A stretch of 64,000 nt of DNA from Parvibaculum sp. (lineage in GTDB: Bacteria > Pseudomonadota > Alphaproteobacteria > Parvibaculales > Parvibaculaceae). Of the stretch, positions 53,744-62,412 are shown piece by piece. Numbering within the stretch: position 1 is the stretch's first letter; each line of letters opens with the position of its first letter. The stretch spans positions 248,001 to 312,000 of the forward strand of contig JAUSMV010000008.1 of the NCBI GenBank assembly GCA_030645235.1. Direction: 5' to 3'. The notes beneath the pieces were generated by a model, which was given only the letters and a program-made list of their open reading frames with translations, was not told the origin of the DNA and did no database searches. Both the position numbers and the translations under genes were made by a program.

Positions 53744-54751
53744 CTGAGCCCTAAACCCAAAACCGGCAAAGCCGCTGCCAAGTCCAAAACAGCCGCCAAG
53801 CCCAAAGCCAAATCAGCCCCCGCGAAATCTGCAAAGCCCGCTGCGAAGTCGAAGCCTGTTGCGAAGTCGAAGCCTGCTGCGAAAGCAAAGCCCGCTCCTT
53901 CCAAAGCAAAGCCAGCCGCGAAAGCAAAGCCCGCCGCCAGAGCTGCAAAGCCGGTGGCCAGGAAGCCGGTTGCCGGAAAGAAACCTGCGCCTGCTAAAAA
54001 GCCCGTTGCTGCTAAAAAGCCCGTTGCTGCGAAAAAGCCCGTTGCTGCTAAAAAGCCTGTGGCGACAAAGAAGCCTGCGCCCGCTAAATCCGCACCGAAG
54101 AAATCAGCACCGGTCAAGGCATCAGCAAGGCCCGCGGCTAAACCCGTTGCCAAGCCCAAAGGCAAAGCCGCGCCCAAGCCGGTCGCAAAAACAAAGCCTG
54201 CTGCGAAAGGCAAACCCGCGCCGAAATCCAAGTCTGCGCCGAAAGCCGCTGCAAAGCCTGCGGCCAAGCCGACATCAAAGCCCAAAGCCAGCAAGCCGAA
54301 AGCGGCACCCGCGCCTGTCGTCGCCGCACCGGCAGTCCCCGAGCTTCCCGCCGCCGTTATTGCCCGCCAGAAAGCCGACGCCGAAGCCCATGCCGCTTCC
54401 GTGAAGCACGTGCAGGCGATGCTGACCCTCATCATGTCGAGCCTTGATGATGACAAGGCCGAGGATGTGGTCGCGATCAATCTCGCAGGCAAGACGCCGA
54501 TGGCCGATTACATGGTCGTCGCCTCGGGCCGCTCGACCCGTCACGTCAGCTCGATTGCCGACCATGTGATGCGCCGTCTCAAGGATGAAGGCTTCGGCCT
54601 TGCCCGTGTTGAAGGCATGACGCAGGGTGACTGGGTGCTGATTGATGCGGGCGACATTGTCGTCCATGTCTTCCGCCCCGAAGTGCGCGAATTCTATCGC
54701 CTCGAAAAAATGTGGGCGGCGGATATTCCCGAAGACAGCATCAGCGCGTAA
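53744..54751 (+). CDS. rsfS: Ribosome silencing factor RsfS with long Lys/Ala/Pro-rich N-terminal extension
   Basis: The C-terminal 120 residues are a normal RsfS (VKHVQAMLTLIMSSLDDDKA; INLAGKTPMADYMVVASGRS; TQGDWVLIDAGDIVVHVFRP), which blocks subunit joining by binding L14. Upstream the same frame continues with about 215 residues of AKPAAK/KKPVAA-type repeats back to 53732, where a stop precedes. No ATG occurs in this stretch. CTG at 53744, 8 bp after AAGGA, is taken as start and gives 335 residues. GTG at 53954 would give 265. The ATG at 53736 is out of frame and stops after three codons. The extension resembles histone H1-like basic tails. Confidence 0.75.
   Translation: MSPKPKTGKAAAKSKTAAKPKAKSAPAKSAKPAAKSKPVAKSKPAAKAKPAPSKAKPAAKAKPAARAAKPVARKPVAGKKPAPAKKPVAAKKPVAAKKPVAAKKPVATKKPAPAKSAPKKSAPVKASARPAAKPVAKPKGKAAPKPVAKTKPAAKGKPAPKSKSAPKAAAKPAAKPTSKPKASKPKAAPAPVVAAPAVPELPAAVIARQKADAEAHAASVKHVQAMLTLIMSSLDDDKAEDVVAINLAGKTPMADYMVVASGRSTRHVSSIADHVMRRLKDEGFGLARVEGMTQGDWVLIDAGDIVVHVFRPEVREFYRLEKMWAADIPEDSISA
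53993..54064. repeat. Four tandem 18-bp repeats encoding KKPVAA
   Basis: Units start GCTAAAAAGCCCGTTGCT at 53993, 54011, 54029 (one change) and 54047 (several changes), inside the RsfS extension. The repeats are in frame, so unit gain or loss would change the length of the basic tail without disrupting the protein. Confidence 0.85.
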
Positions 54752-54775
54752 AGCGACAAGCCATGCGACCCATTT

Positions 54776-55258
54776 ATGCGAATTGACATTTGCGCCGTCG
54801 GGCGGTGGCGGGCAGGACCTGAAAAGACCCTGACCGACGACTACCTGACGCGCGCGGGTGCCGCCGGTCGCGGCATCGGCCTCACGAGTTTCAAACTCAC
54901 CGAAGTCGAAGAAAAGCGCAGCCTGACGGGCGACGCATTAAAAACCGCCGAAGCCGCACTCCTCAAAGGTGTGATCGCGCGCGGGAGCCGCATTGTCATG
55001 CTGGACGAGCGCGGCACGCTTGAAGGCTCTGTCGCCTTCGCCAAACGCATCTCGACGTGGCGCGACGCGGGCACACAGGATCTCGCCTTTGTCATTGGTG
55101 GCGCCGACGGGTTGGACGCTACGTTTCGCAAGCAAGCCGATCACCTCATGGCTTTCGGCCCGATGACCTGGCCGCATATGCTGGTGCGTGTTCTTCTGTC
55201 GGAACAAATCTACCGTGCCGTTTCGATCATCACCGGCCACCCGTATCATCGGGTCTGA
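54776..55258 (+). CDS. rlmH: 23S rRNA pseudouridine-1915 N3-methyltransferase RlmH
   Basis: SPOUT-class SAM methyltransferase modifying helix 69 of 23S rRNA; 160 residues. It begins [20 protein letters not shown], with trefoil-knot motifs VIGGADGLD and [20 protein letters not shown], and ends YHRV, as the family requires. It follows rsfS by 24 bp, the usual order. Confidence 0.97.
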   Translation: MRIDICAVGRWRAGPEKTLTDDYLTRAGAAGRGIGLTSFKLTEVEEKRSLTGDALKTAEAALLKGVIARGSRIVMLDERGTLEGSVAFAKRISTWRDAGTQDLAFVIGGADGLDATFRKQADHLMAFGPMTWPHMLVRVLLSEQIYRAVSIITGHPYHRV

Positions 55259-55452
55259 TCTATTTCCGCACAAAAGGCCGCTGCGCCTCCGCTATCGCGG
55301 AAATTAACCACCACGGAATCGCTTTTACACGCGCTTGTTGCATGCTTGCGTATGCGCATGCATGGACAGGATTCACGCCTTCGACTAATTTCATCTGATG
55401 AGCGGACAGGGTTTTCAAACTGATCCGCGAGGCTTGGGACAGTCATTAAAAA

Positions 55453-57051
55453 ATGAGCGGCAAGATCGGCGTCAAACCCCTGGTCCTGGTTCTTCTGGAC
55501 GGATGGGGCATCCGCGCTGAGCATGAGGCAAATGCCCTCGCTCAGGCGCGCACACCTGTCTATGACCGGCTCGCGGGCACCTATCCGCATACGGTTTTGC
55601 AGGCTGCGGGCGCATCTGTGGGTCTGACGCCCGACAAGCCCGGCAATGTGCAGGCAGGCTATATGACGATGGGCGCAGGCGCGCCGGTCGAGCAGAACCT
55701 CATCCGCGTCAACCGCGCGTTGCAGGATGACGGCCCGCGTGGCCTTGCCCACAATCCCATCCTGCAAAAGCTCATTCAGCGTGTGCGCCCGCTCGGCGGC
55801 GCGGTGCATCTGATCGGCATGGTCTCGCCCGGCGGCATTGCCGGTCATCAGAACCATCTGGCTGTTCTGGCCGCGCGCCTGAGCCATGAAGGCGTGCAGG
55901 TCTATATTCACGGCATTATGGATGGTCTCGACGTTGCGCCCCAAAGCGGCATTATTTGTCTGGGCGAGCTGATCGACGATGTGGCCGGTGCCGAGCATGT
56001 GCACCTTGCCAGTGTTATGGGCCGCGCCCTCACCATTGACGAGACGGCAGACGCTGCAAGCCTTAAATCAGCCTGGAAGGCCATAGCCGACGCCAATGCA
56101 CCGCGTACGGAATATCTTTCGACGCATCTTGACCAGGCTTACGGCAAAGGCCTGAACGACGACCGTATCCCGCCCGCCATCTCGCAGAAATATCGCGGCA
56201 TCCGTCGCGATGATGCTGTGTTCCTTGTCAATCTGCGCCCCGATCTCGGCGCACAGATGATGCAGGACCTGATCGAATCTGAAACCGGCGCAATGCTCTC
56301 AAGCATCACCTCGCTGGTGCAGCTTGAAGGTGCGGGGCTTGATTGGGTCGAGCCGCTGTTTCCCCGCGTCACAAGCCATATGACATTTTCCGAAACACTG
56401 GCACGCGCCGGTCAGAGCCAATTGCTGCTCACCGAAACCATGGCGGAAAAAAACCTCTCGCTGTTCTGGCGCGGCGGTCAGAACCGCATTTTTGATAATG
56501 AGACTTTGGCGCTGGCTGAAACCCCGCTCAACAAACTCGAAAAGCGGCCTGATCTGTCAGCGGCTGATCTCACCATCGAAGCGATGAACACGATCAAAAC
56601 CAATGACCGTGATTTCCTCCTCATCAATTTCGCCAATGTCGGTCTCATCGGCCGCACCGGCAATATGCGCGCGACCATTGAGGCGGCTGAAGCCATCGAC
56701 AAATATCTCGGCAAGATTGCAGCGCAGGTTGAAAAGCGCGGCCTTACTATGGCCATCACCAGCGCCTATGGTCGCGGTGAAATGATGATCAATCCCGATA
56801 CCGGCAAAATCTGGCGCGGCCCCACAAGCTCCAACATGCCCTTCACGCTTGTGGCACCGGGCCTGAACAAGGCACCGCACGGCACCTTGCGCTTTGGCAC
56901 TGTGGCTGATGTCGCGCCGACGCTGCTTTCACTGATGGGCATTGAAGTGCCGGCCGGTATGACAGGCCGCTCGCTTCTCGTCAGCGACGGGGACGGACCG
57001 CAGGCGGAGCCCGTTTCTCAAACAAGCAGTGTCAACAGTGTTCCGGCCTGA
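55453..57051 (+). CDS. Degenerate GpmI-family protein (probable phosphoglycerate mutase pseudoenzyme)
   Basis: 532 residues covering the whole cofactor-independent phosphoglycerate mutase fold without a frameshift, in the locus normally held by gpmI. The start VLVLLDGWGI and several scaffold motifs remain, but active-site residues do not. The nucleophile motif GNSEVGH reads GNVQAGY (65-71, Ser to Val). The metal pair PDMVGHTG reads VGLIGRTG (D, H lost). The ADHGN pair reads SAYGRG (D, H lost). The H of AHTxN reads TSSN. SDGGVHSH reads SPGGIAGH, and DGRD reads DGLD. Catalysis by the known mechanism is therefore unlikely. envC overlaps its end by 23 bp, suggesting a structural or regulatory role at the envelope. 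Confidence 0.88.
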   Translation: MSGKIGVKPLVLVLLDGWGIRAEHEANALAQARTPVYDRLAGTYPHTVLQAAGASVGLTPDKPGNVQAGYMTMGAGAPVEQNLIRVNRALQDDGPRGLAHNPILQKLIQRVRPLGGAVHLIGMVSPGGIAGHQNHLAVLAARLSHEGVQVYIHGIMDGLDVAPQSGIICLGELIDDVAGAEHVHLASVMGRALTIDETADAASLKSAWKAIADANAPRTEYLSTHLDQAYGKGLNDDRIPPAISQKYRGIRRDDAVFLVNLRPDLGAQMMQDLIESETGAMLSSITSLVQLEGAGLDWVEPLFPRVTSHMTFSETLARAGQSQLLLTETMAEKNLSLFWRGGQNRIFDNETLALAETPLNKLEKRPDLSAADLTIEAMNTIKTNDRDFLLINFANVGLIGRTGNMRATIEAAEAIDKYLGKIAAQVEKRGLTMAITSAYGRGEMMINPDTGKIWRGPTSSNMPFTLVAPGLNKAPHGTLRFGTVADVAPTLLSLMGIEVPAGMTGRSLLVSDGDGPQAEPVSQTSSVNSVPA

Positions 57052-58360
57052 TCCGCGTTTGCCGCTGATGCTGCTGGCCTTGCTCGCACCGGCCCCTGAT
57101 GCCCGCGCCGAAGTCACCGACCCGTCAAAGCTCGAAAGCCTCAAGCAAGAGGTGGACACGAGCCTTGAGCGCAAAAAAGAGCTGGAAGCCAAAGCGAGCA
57201 AAGTCGCCGAAGACGTCGCCGCCACACGCGCCAAGCTGATTGCAACGGCGGCCAAAGTGCAAAAGAGCGAAGCCGAAGTCTCGGCCTCCGAAGTGCGCCT
57301 GAACGAACTGAAAGCCAGCGAAGCCGAACTTCTCATCCGCCTCGAAGCGCGGCGCGCCCGCCTCTCGTCGCTTTTGGGGGCGCTGGCGCGGCTCGACGCC
57401 AACCCGCCGCCGGCGCTCGCCGTCGAACCCGATGATGCTTTGGGCGCGGTGCGCGGCGCGATCCTGCTTGGTGAAGCCGTGCCCGAACTCAAAGCCGAAG
57501 CGGCAGCCCTCAAGGCCCGCCTGATCCAGTTGCAGTCGCTGCGCGCGGCCATTCTCGCCGAACGCACCACGCTCAGTCAGGCCACCGCCTCGCTGGAGCG
57601 TGACAAAACGGCGCTTGAAAGCCTGCTCAATACCAAACTCGCGACGCAAAAAAAGCTCACGGCCGCCGCAACATCTGCCGAGACACGGGCAAAAGCTCTG
57701 GCGCAGGAAGCCACCGACCTCAATGATTTGATCGCGAAGCTCGAAAACAAAGCCTCAAGCCGCCTGCCCCAACAAAGGCCCGACCCGCAGGCCCCCAAAC
57801 CCAAACCACCTGTTGAGATCGCCGAAAAGCCTGCCGAAAGACCGACCGAGCTTGCCATGCTCTCGCCGCCGTCCGAACCGTCTGTCATGCCCTCCTCGCG
57901 CCTCTTTTCGCAGGCCAAAGGTCTCATCCGCCTGCCCGCGACGGGGCTTTTGCTCTCAGGTTTCGGCTCATCCAACGGTGAGGGCGGGCGCACCGAAGGC
58001 ATGACCATTGCGACGCGACCCGACGCCCAGGTCATCGCCCCCTTTGACGGCAAAGTGGCCTATGCCGGACCCTTCCGGCGTTATGGGCAACTTTTGATCC
58101 TGTCGGTCGGCGAGGGCTATCATGTGCTGCTGGCCGGGATGAGCGAAATTGATGCCTCTGTCGGCCAAACGGTGCTCGCAGGCGAGCCGTTGGGCCGTAT
58201 GGGAGGTACTTCTTCATCTTCCTCTGATGAAATTGCAGAAAGCCGCCAGAATATCGCGACAGATGGAAGACCCTCCCTTTATATTGAGTTTCGCAAAGAC
58301 AGCGACCCGATCGACCCCCGACCGTGGCTGAAGATGAGTGACACAAAGGCGCGTGGATAA
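57029..58360 (+). CDS. envC: Murein hydrolase activator EnvC family protein
   Basis: 443 residues from a GTG at 57029, overlapping the preceding gene by 23 bp. Signal sequence near 1-28 (LPLMLLALLAPAPDARA), then long coiled coil (about 30-240; LESLKQEVDTSLERKKELEA), a Pro-rich linker and a C-terminal LytM domain (GRTEGMTIATRPDAQVIAPF; GKVAYAGPFRRYGQLLILSV). The Zn-binding His residues of active LytM peptidases are missing, as in EnvC, which activates amidases at division sites. Acts in the periplasm. ctpA follows without a gap. Confidence 0.92.
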   Translation: MSTVFRPDPRLPLMLLALLAPAPDARAEVTDPSKLESLKQEVDTSLERKKELEAKASKVAEDVAATRAKLIATAAKVQKSEAEVSASEVRLNELKASEAELLIRLEARRARLSSLLGALARLDANPPPALAVEPDDALGAVRGAILLGEAVPELKAEAAALKARLIQLQSLRAAILAERTTLSQATASLERDKTALESLLNTKLATQKKLTAAATSAETRAKALAQEATDLNDLIAKLENKASSRLPQQRPDPQAPKPKPPVEIAEKPAERPTELAMLSPPSEPSVMPSSRLFSQAKGLIRLPATGLLLSGFGSSNGEGGRTEGMTIATRPDAQVIAPFDGKVAYAGPFRRYGQLLILSVGEGYHVLLAGMSEIDASVGQTVLAGEPLGRMGGTSSSSSDEIAESRQNIATDGRPSLYIEFRKDSDPIDPRPWLKMSDTKARG

Positions 58361-59689
58361 ATGAATAAGTCAGTGCTTGCCGGTTTTGTTGTTGGAACCA
58401 TGATTTCGGCTTTTGCCGTTTTCGCCTTCCAGTCAGACAGTTTTGATACCACGGCCAATGCCTCCGATAGTGAGACCTATCGCCAGCTCAATCTCTTTGG
58501 CGATGTCTTTGAGCGCGTGCGCGCCGACTATGTCGAGCCGACCGAAGACGCCAAGCTCGTCGAAAACGCCATCAACGGGATGCTGACATCGCTTGATCCG
58601 CATTCAAGCTACATGAACCCCAAGAGTTTTCGCGACATGCAGGTGCAGACCCGCGGCGAATTCGGCGGCCTCGGCATTGAAGTGACAATGGAAAACGGCG
58701 TCATCAAAGTCGTGACACCGATTGACGACACGCCCGCAAGCCGTGCAGGCCTTCGCCCCAACGACTACATCACGCATATTGACGACAAGCAGATCCTCGG
58801 CATGACCTTGTCAGACGCCGTTGATCGCATGCGCGGTGCGGCCGATACACCAATCACGCTCACCGTTGTGCGCAAGGGTCTCGACGAACCCTTTGACGTC
58901 AAGCTCACACGCGCCATCATCACCATCAAGTCGGTGAAGTTTCACCGCGAAGGCGATATCGGTTACATCCGCATCACCTCCTTCAATGAGCAGACCAGCG
59001 ATCTTCTTGAAGAAGCCATCGGCACATTGCAGAAGCAGATCGGGGCCTCGCGCGTCAAAGGCTACATTCTCGACATGCGCAACAATCCCGGCGGCCTTCT
59101 CGATCAGGCGATCAACGTCAGCGGTGACTTCATCGAAGAAGGTGAAATCGTCTCAACGCGCGGCCGTCATCCTGAAGACACGCAACGCCACAATGCGCGC
59201 GGCGGCGACCTCACCAAGGGCAAGCCTGTGATCGTCATGGTCAATGGCGGCTCGGCCTCGGCGTCTGAAATTGTTGCAGGCGCCTTGCAGGACCATCGCC
59301 GCGCCGTGATCCTCGGCACGCGCTCATTCGGCAAAGGCTCTGTCCAGACGATCATCCCGCTCGGTGCCGACGGCGCACTGCGTCTTACCACCGCGCGTTA
59401 CTACACACCGTCTGGTCATTCCATTCAGGCCAAAGGCATCGAGCCCGACATTATTGTCGAACAGACGGACCCGACCTCCAAAGCCAAGAAGAAAATGCAG
59501 ATCACCGGCGAAGCTGAATTGCCGGGACATCTTGCCGCCGAAAAAGGCAGCGCCGAAGTCGCTGGCTCAGACAGTTTCGTGCCCACTGACAAAAAAGATG
59601 ACAAGCAACTCCTCTATGCCATCGACCTGCTGAACGGCGTGCGCAAAAACGCGGCCTTCAAAGGGGCTGTGATCACCGGAGCCAACTGA
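58361..59689 (+). CDS. ctpA: Carboxy-terminal processing protease CtpA (S41 family)
   Basis: 442 residues. N-terminal membrane anchor or signal (VLAGFVVGTMISAFAVFAFQ), then PDZ domain (GGLGIEVTMENGVIKVVTPI; ASRAGLRPNDYITHID) and S41 peptidase with the catalytic Ser in VNGGSASASEIVAGAL and Lys in GTRSFGKGSVQTIIPLG. Start directly follows the envC stop (TAA-ATG). Probably processes periplasmic or cell-wall-associated proteins. Confidence 0.96.
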   Translation: MNKSVLAGFVVGTMISAFAVFAFQSDSFDTTANASDSETYRQLNLFGDVFERVRADYVEPTEDAKLVENAINGMLTSLDPHSSYMNPKSFRDMQVQTRGEFGGLGIEVTMENGVIKVVTPIDDTPASRAGLRPNDYITHIDDKQILGMTLSDAVDRMRGAADTPITLTVVRKGLDEPFDVKLTRAIITIKSVKFHREGDIGYIRITSFNEQTSDLLEEAIGTLQKQIGASRVKGYILDMRNNPGGLLDQAINVSGDFIEEGEIVSTRGRHPEDTQRHNARGGDLTKGKPVIVMVNGGSASASEIVAGALQDHRRAVILGTRSFGKGSVQTIIPLGADGALRLTTARYYTPSGHSIQAKGIEPDIIVEQTDPTSKAKKKMQITGEAELPGHLAAEKGSAEVAGSDSFVPTDKKDDKQLLYAIDLLNGVRKNAAFKGAVITGAN

Positions 59690-59723
59690 ACGGCATGACG
59701 GATAAAGGCGCGCCGGAAAGATC

Positions 59724-61028
59724 ATGCCGATTAGGATGTTGAACGATAAGGGCAATAAAAGGCGGGCACCAAGCATCCTGGTGCTCGCAGCCTCGTTCAT
59801 CGCGCTCACCTATGGCGGCGTGTTGCTGTATCTCGCTTTTGTCGATGGCCGCTTTTCCGGCAAACCGGTTGTCGCAATTTCCATCGCGCCTGAAGTGGTC
59901 GCGGAAACTGAAAAGCCCGCCGAGACAGAAGCTGAAAAACTACTGCGCGAAAGCCAGACCGAAATACCTGCATCCGACGCGGCCGATGTTGCAGCAAGAG
60001 AAGACGCAGGTAACGCCGATAGCGACACACCGGGCGCGACACCGATCCCCGCTGACGCGCCGGGCCTGAGCCCCGAAGAACTGACACTGCTTGAAGCCGC
60101 CAAGAGCATCAAAGACAGCAGCAAGGGCGATGACGCCGACGACGCCCATAATGACGGCGTCAAAATTGTCGGCGCAGAGACGGTCTCATCCGGCGGGAAT
60201 AAATCATCCGCACCGCCCGCACCTGTCGCAACACCACTCGCAGCCGTGCCCGACGCTGGTCTTATTGCCTCAAGCAATCAGGGTCCGCTCCCGGTCATCA
60301 GCAAGGACGGACGCAAAGCCTGGAAGGTCTATGCGCGTCCCCTGTCCGAAGACATTGGTAAAGGTCCGCGCGTTGCCCTCGTGGTCTCAGGCCTCGGCAT
60401 TTCAGACAGCGCCACCGAACACGCGATCAAAACATTACCGCCAGAAGTCACACTCTCCTTCGCGCCCTATGGCAATAATTTACAAAACTGGATCAGACGC
60501 GCGCGCGATGCCGGTCATGAAGTGCTGCTCGAATTGCCGATGGAACCTTTCGGCTTTCCGCAAAATGATCCCGGCCCCTATACATTGCTGACAAGCCTGT
60601 CGGCCGCTGACAATGTCGCCCGTCTTGAATGGCTGCTCTCGCGCTTCACAGGCTATGCCGGCGTGATGAACTATCAGGGCGCGCGCTTCACATCGACACC
60701 CTCCGCGCTCTCGCCTGTACTGTCCGCCATCAAATCGCGCGGCCTCATGTATATCGACAATGGCGCATCCAATCGCAGCCTCGCGCCCAAAATCTCCGGC
60801 GAGATCGGCCTGCCCATGGCCGCGGGCACACGCAACATTGATCCGGTGCAAAGCGCCGCCGTCATTGATGAGAATTTTGCCGCACTCGAAAGCACGGCCA
60901 AAAAAGATAGCGTCGCCATCGGCGTCGCTTCAGGCTTTCCCGTTACAGTTGACGCAGTAGCCGAATGGGCGCAAACCCTGAAAGACAAAGGCCTTGTACT
61001 GGTACCCGTGAGTTCCGCTGCCCGCTGA
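59724..61028 (+). CDS. Divergent polysaccharide deacetylase family protein
   Basis: 434 residues. An N-terminal membrane segment (ILVLAASFIALTYGGVLLYL), an acidic and Ser-rich linker (about 60-180) and a C-terminal divergent deacetylase domain (about 200-434) with VALVVSGLGISDSATEHAIK, ELPMEPFGFPQNDPGPYTLL and VAIGVASGFPVTVDAVAEWA. The usual metal-binding Asp of active deacetylases at the first strand appears as Ser (VVSGLG), normal for this subfamily. Conserved partner of envC and ctpA. Confidence 0.88.
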   Translation: MPIRMLNDKGNKRRAPSILVLAASFIALTYGGVLLYLAFVDGRFSGKPVVAISIAPEVVAETEKPAETEAEKLLRESQTEIPASDAADVAAREDAGNADSDTPGATPIPADAPGLSPEELTLLEAAKSIKDSSKGDDADDAHNDGVKIVGAETVSSGGNKSSAPPAPVATPLAAVPDAGLIASSNQGPLPVISKDGRKAWKVYARPLSEDIGKGPRVALVVSGLGISDSATEHAIKTLPPEVTLSFAPYGNNLQNWIRRARDAGHEVLLELPMEPFGFPQNDPGPYTLLTSLSAADNVARLEWLLSRFTGYAGVMNYQGARFTSTPSALSPVLSAIKSRGLMYIDNGASNRSLAPKISGEIGLPMAAGTRNIDPVQSAAVIDENFAALESTAKKDSVAIGVASGFPVTVDAVAEWAQTLKDKGLVLVPVSSAAR

Positions 61029-61048
61029 AACAGTTCCGGATCGCGCCC

Positions 61049-61582
61049 ATGTCGTCCCCCCCCAGAAAACTGATCGATCCCGCCAGCCTGCCGTATCGCC
61101 CTTGCGTCGGCGCTGTTCTCATCAACAAGGACGGTCTGGTCTTTGTCGGCAATCGCATCCAGATGTTTGATGTCGGTCCCAACACATGGCAAATGCCGCA
61201 AGGCGGCATCGATAAGGGTGAAGAACCGCAAGACGCTGCCTTGCGCGAATTACAGGAAGAAACCGGCGTCGCCCCCCATCTCGTCGATATTATCGGCGAG
61301 ATCGACGACTGGCTGACCTACGACCTGCCGCCGGAACTCGTGGGCTACGCCTTAAAGGGTAAATATCGCGGCCAGAAACAACGCTGGTTCGCGCTGCGCT
61401 TCAACGGGGCCGACCACAACATTGACCTCGCCGCCGATGCGCATCAGGAATTCAGTGATTGGCGCTGGGAGCCGTTGAGTGAAATCGTAAACCTCATCGT
61501 TCCCTTCAAACGTCACATTTACGAACGGATCGCAAAAGATTTCGCCCCGCTCGCCAAACCGGCGAAGATCCGAATCACCTGA
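61049..61582 (+). CDS. rppH: RNA pyrophosphohydrolase RppH
   Basis: Nudix hydrolase removing pyrophosphate from RNA 5' ends; 177 residues. The start at 61049 (MSSPPRKLIDPASLPYRPCV) is used because the upstream extension overlaps the deacetylase. The Nudix box reads GGIDKGEEPQDAALRELQEE with TGV following. LPPELVGYALKGKYRGQKQRW is characteristic of RppH. Last gene of the conserved block. Confidence 0.95.
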   Translation: MSSPPRKLIDPASLPYRPCVGAVLINKDGLVFVGNRIQMFDVGPNTWQMPQGGIDKGEEPQDAALRELQEETGVAPHLVDIIGEIDDWLTYDLPPELVGYALKGKYRGQKQRWFALRFNGADHNIDLAADAHQEFSDWRWEPLSEIVNLIVPFKRHIYERIAKDFAPLAKPAKIRIT

Positions 61583-61744
61583 ATGACACGTATAGCAACC
61601 TGATTGGAGGCCATTCAGCATCCGTTCATCTGCCACAATGCATTAATGGACATAATTCAGGACCCCGCCTTAAAATGAATTGGGCAATTGACCAATAAGA
61701 AGGCCGGAGTAAGCTTCTTTCATGAGCATGGTTATGACATCTAC

Positions 61745-62410
61745 ATGAATATTCTGCTCGCCGACGATCACCCTCTATTCACTGACGCCATTGAGCGCCA
61801 GTTGATAGCGGCTTATCCAAACGTGAAAGTGCTCGCAGTCGAAGACCTGCCAGCCGCCATCACTATCCTGTCTGATGGCACACAAACCGATCTTGCTGTT
61901 CTCGATTGGGATATGCCCGGCATGGAAGGGGCATCAAGCATCACCGATCTGCGGAACCGCTTCCCCGATCTGAAGCTCGTGATTCTTTCAGGCCGCATCA
62001 ATGATGCGACCGTGCATGAAGTGCTGGGTTTGGGTGTCAAAGGCTTCATTCCGAAATCATCAACAGGCAATACAATTGTTGCTGCGCTCTCCGTTATTAT
62101 GAGCGGCGGCACTTATCTGCCTGTCGAGACAGCTTTGAGCCAAGGCCGCAATGCGTGGGGCAATACGACCCGCCCTGTGGGCATACAAGCGCTTACTAAA
62201 GCGCTGACCGACCGCGAGGTCGAAATTCTGAAACTGCTGGCCGGTGGCGGTTCTAACAAAGAAATTGCGCGTCAATTGGGTCTGCAGGAAATCACGATCA
62301 AGATGCATGCAAGCCGCATCTTCGCAAAATTGCATGTGCGCAACCGCGTACAGGCCGTGAGTCATGCGCTGAAAGCCGGGTTACTCAACGAAGAGCATCT
62401 CTCGTCGTAA
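61745..62410 (+). CDS. NarL/FixJ-type response regulator
   Basis: 221 residues from the ATG at 61745; a TTG start 19 codons earlier has no better site. Receiver domain (about 1-120) with D7/D8 (LLADDHP), phospho-acceptor D54 (AVLDWDMPGM) and lysine K102 (GFIPKSS). LuxR HTH at about 155-215 (LTDREVEILKLLAGGGSNKE; VRNRVQAVSHALKAGLL). It faces the histidine kinase at 62413-63645 tail to tail, with 2 bp between stops, the likely partner. Confidence 0.93.
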   Translation: MNILLADDHPLFTDAIERQLIAAYPNVKVLAVEDLPAAITILSDGTQTDLAVLDWDMPGMEGASSITDLRNRFPDLKLVILSGRINDATVHEVLGLGVKGFIPKSSTGNTIVAALSVIMSGGTYLPVETALSQGRNAWGNTTRPVGIQALTKALTDREVEILKLLAGGGSNKEIARQLGLQEITIKMHASRIFAKLHVRNRVQAVSHALKAGLLNEEHLSS

Positions 62411-62412
62411 AA

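Noticed and set aside
53993-54064. CRISPR-like array
   Set aside because: The 18-bp units are contiguous without spacers and in frame with coding sequence.
53725-54492. Leftward Ala/Gly/Phe-rich frame of 255 codons
   Set aside because: Complement of the Lys/Ala/Pro repeats of the RsfS extension; composition explained by that repeat.
55453-57051. gpmI pseudogene by sequencing error
   Set aside because: The frame is continuous with normal codon use over 532 residues, and substitutions are confined to conserved active-site motifs.
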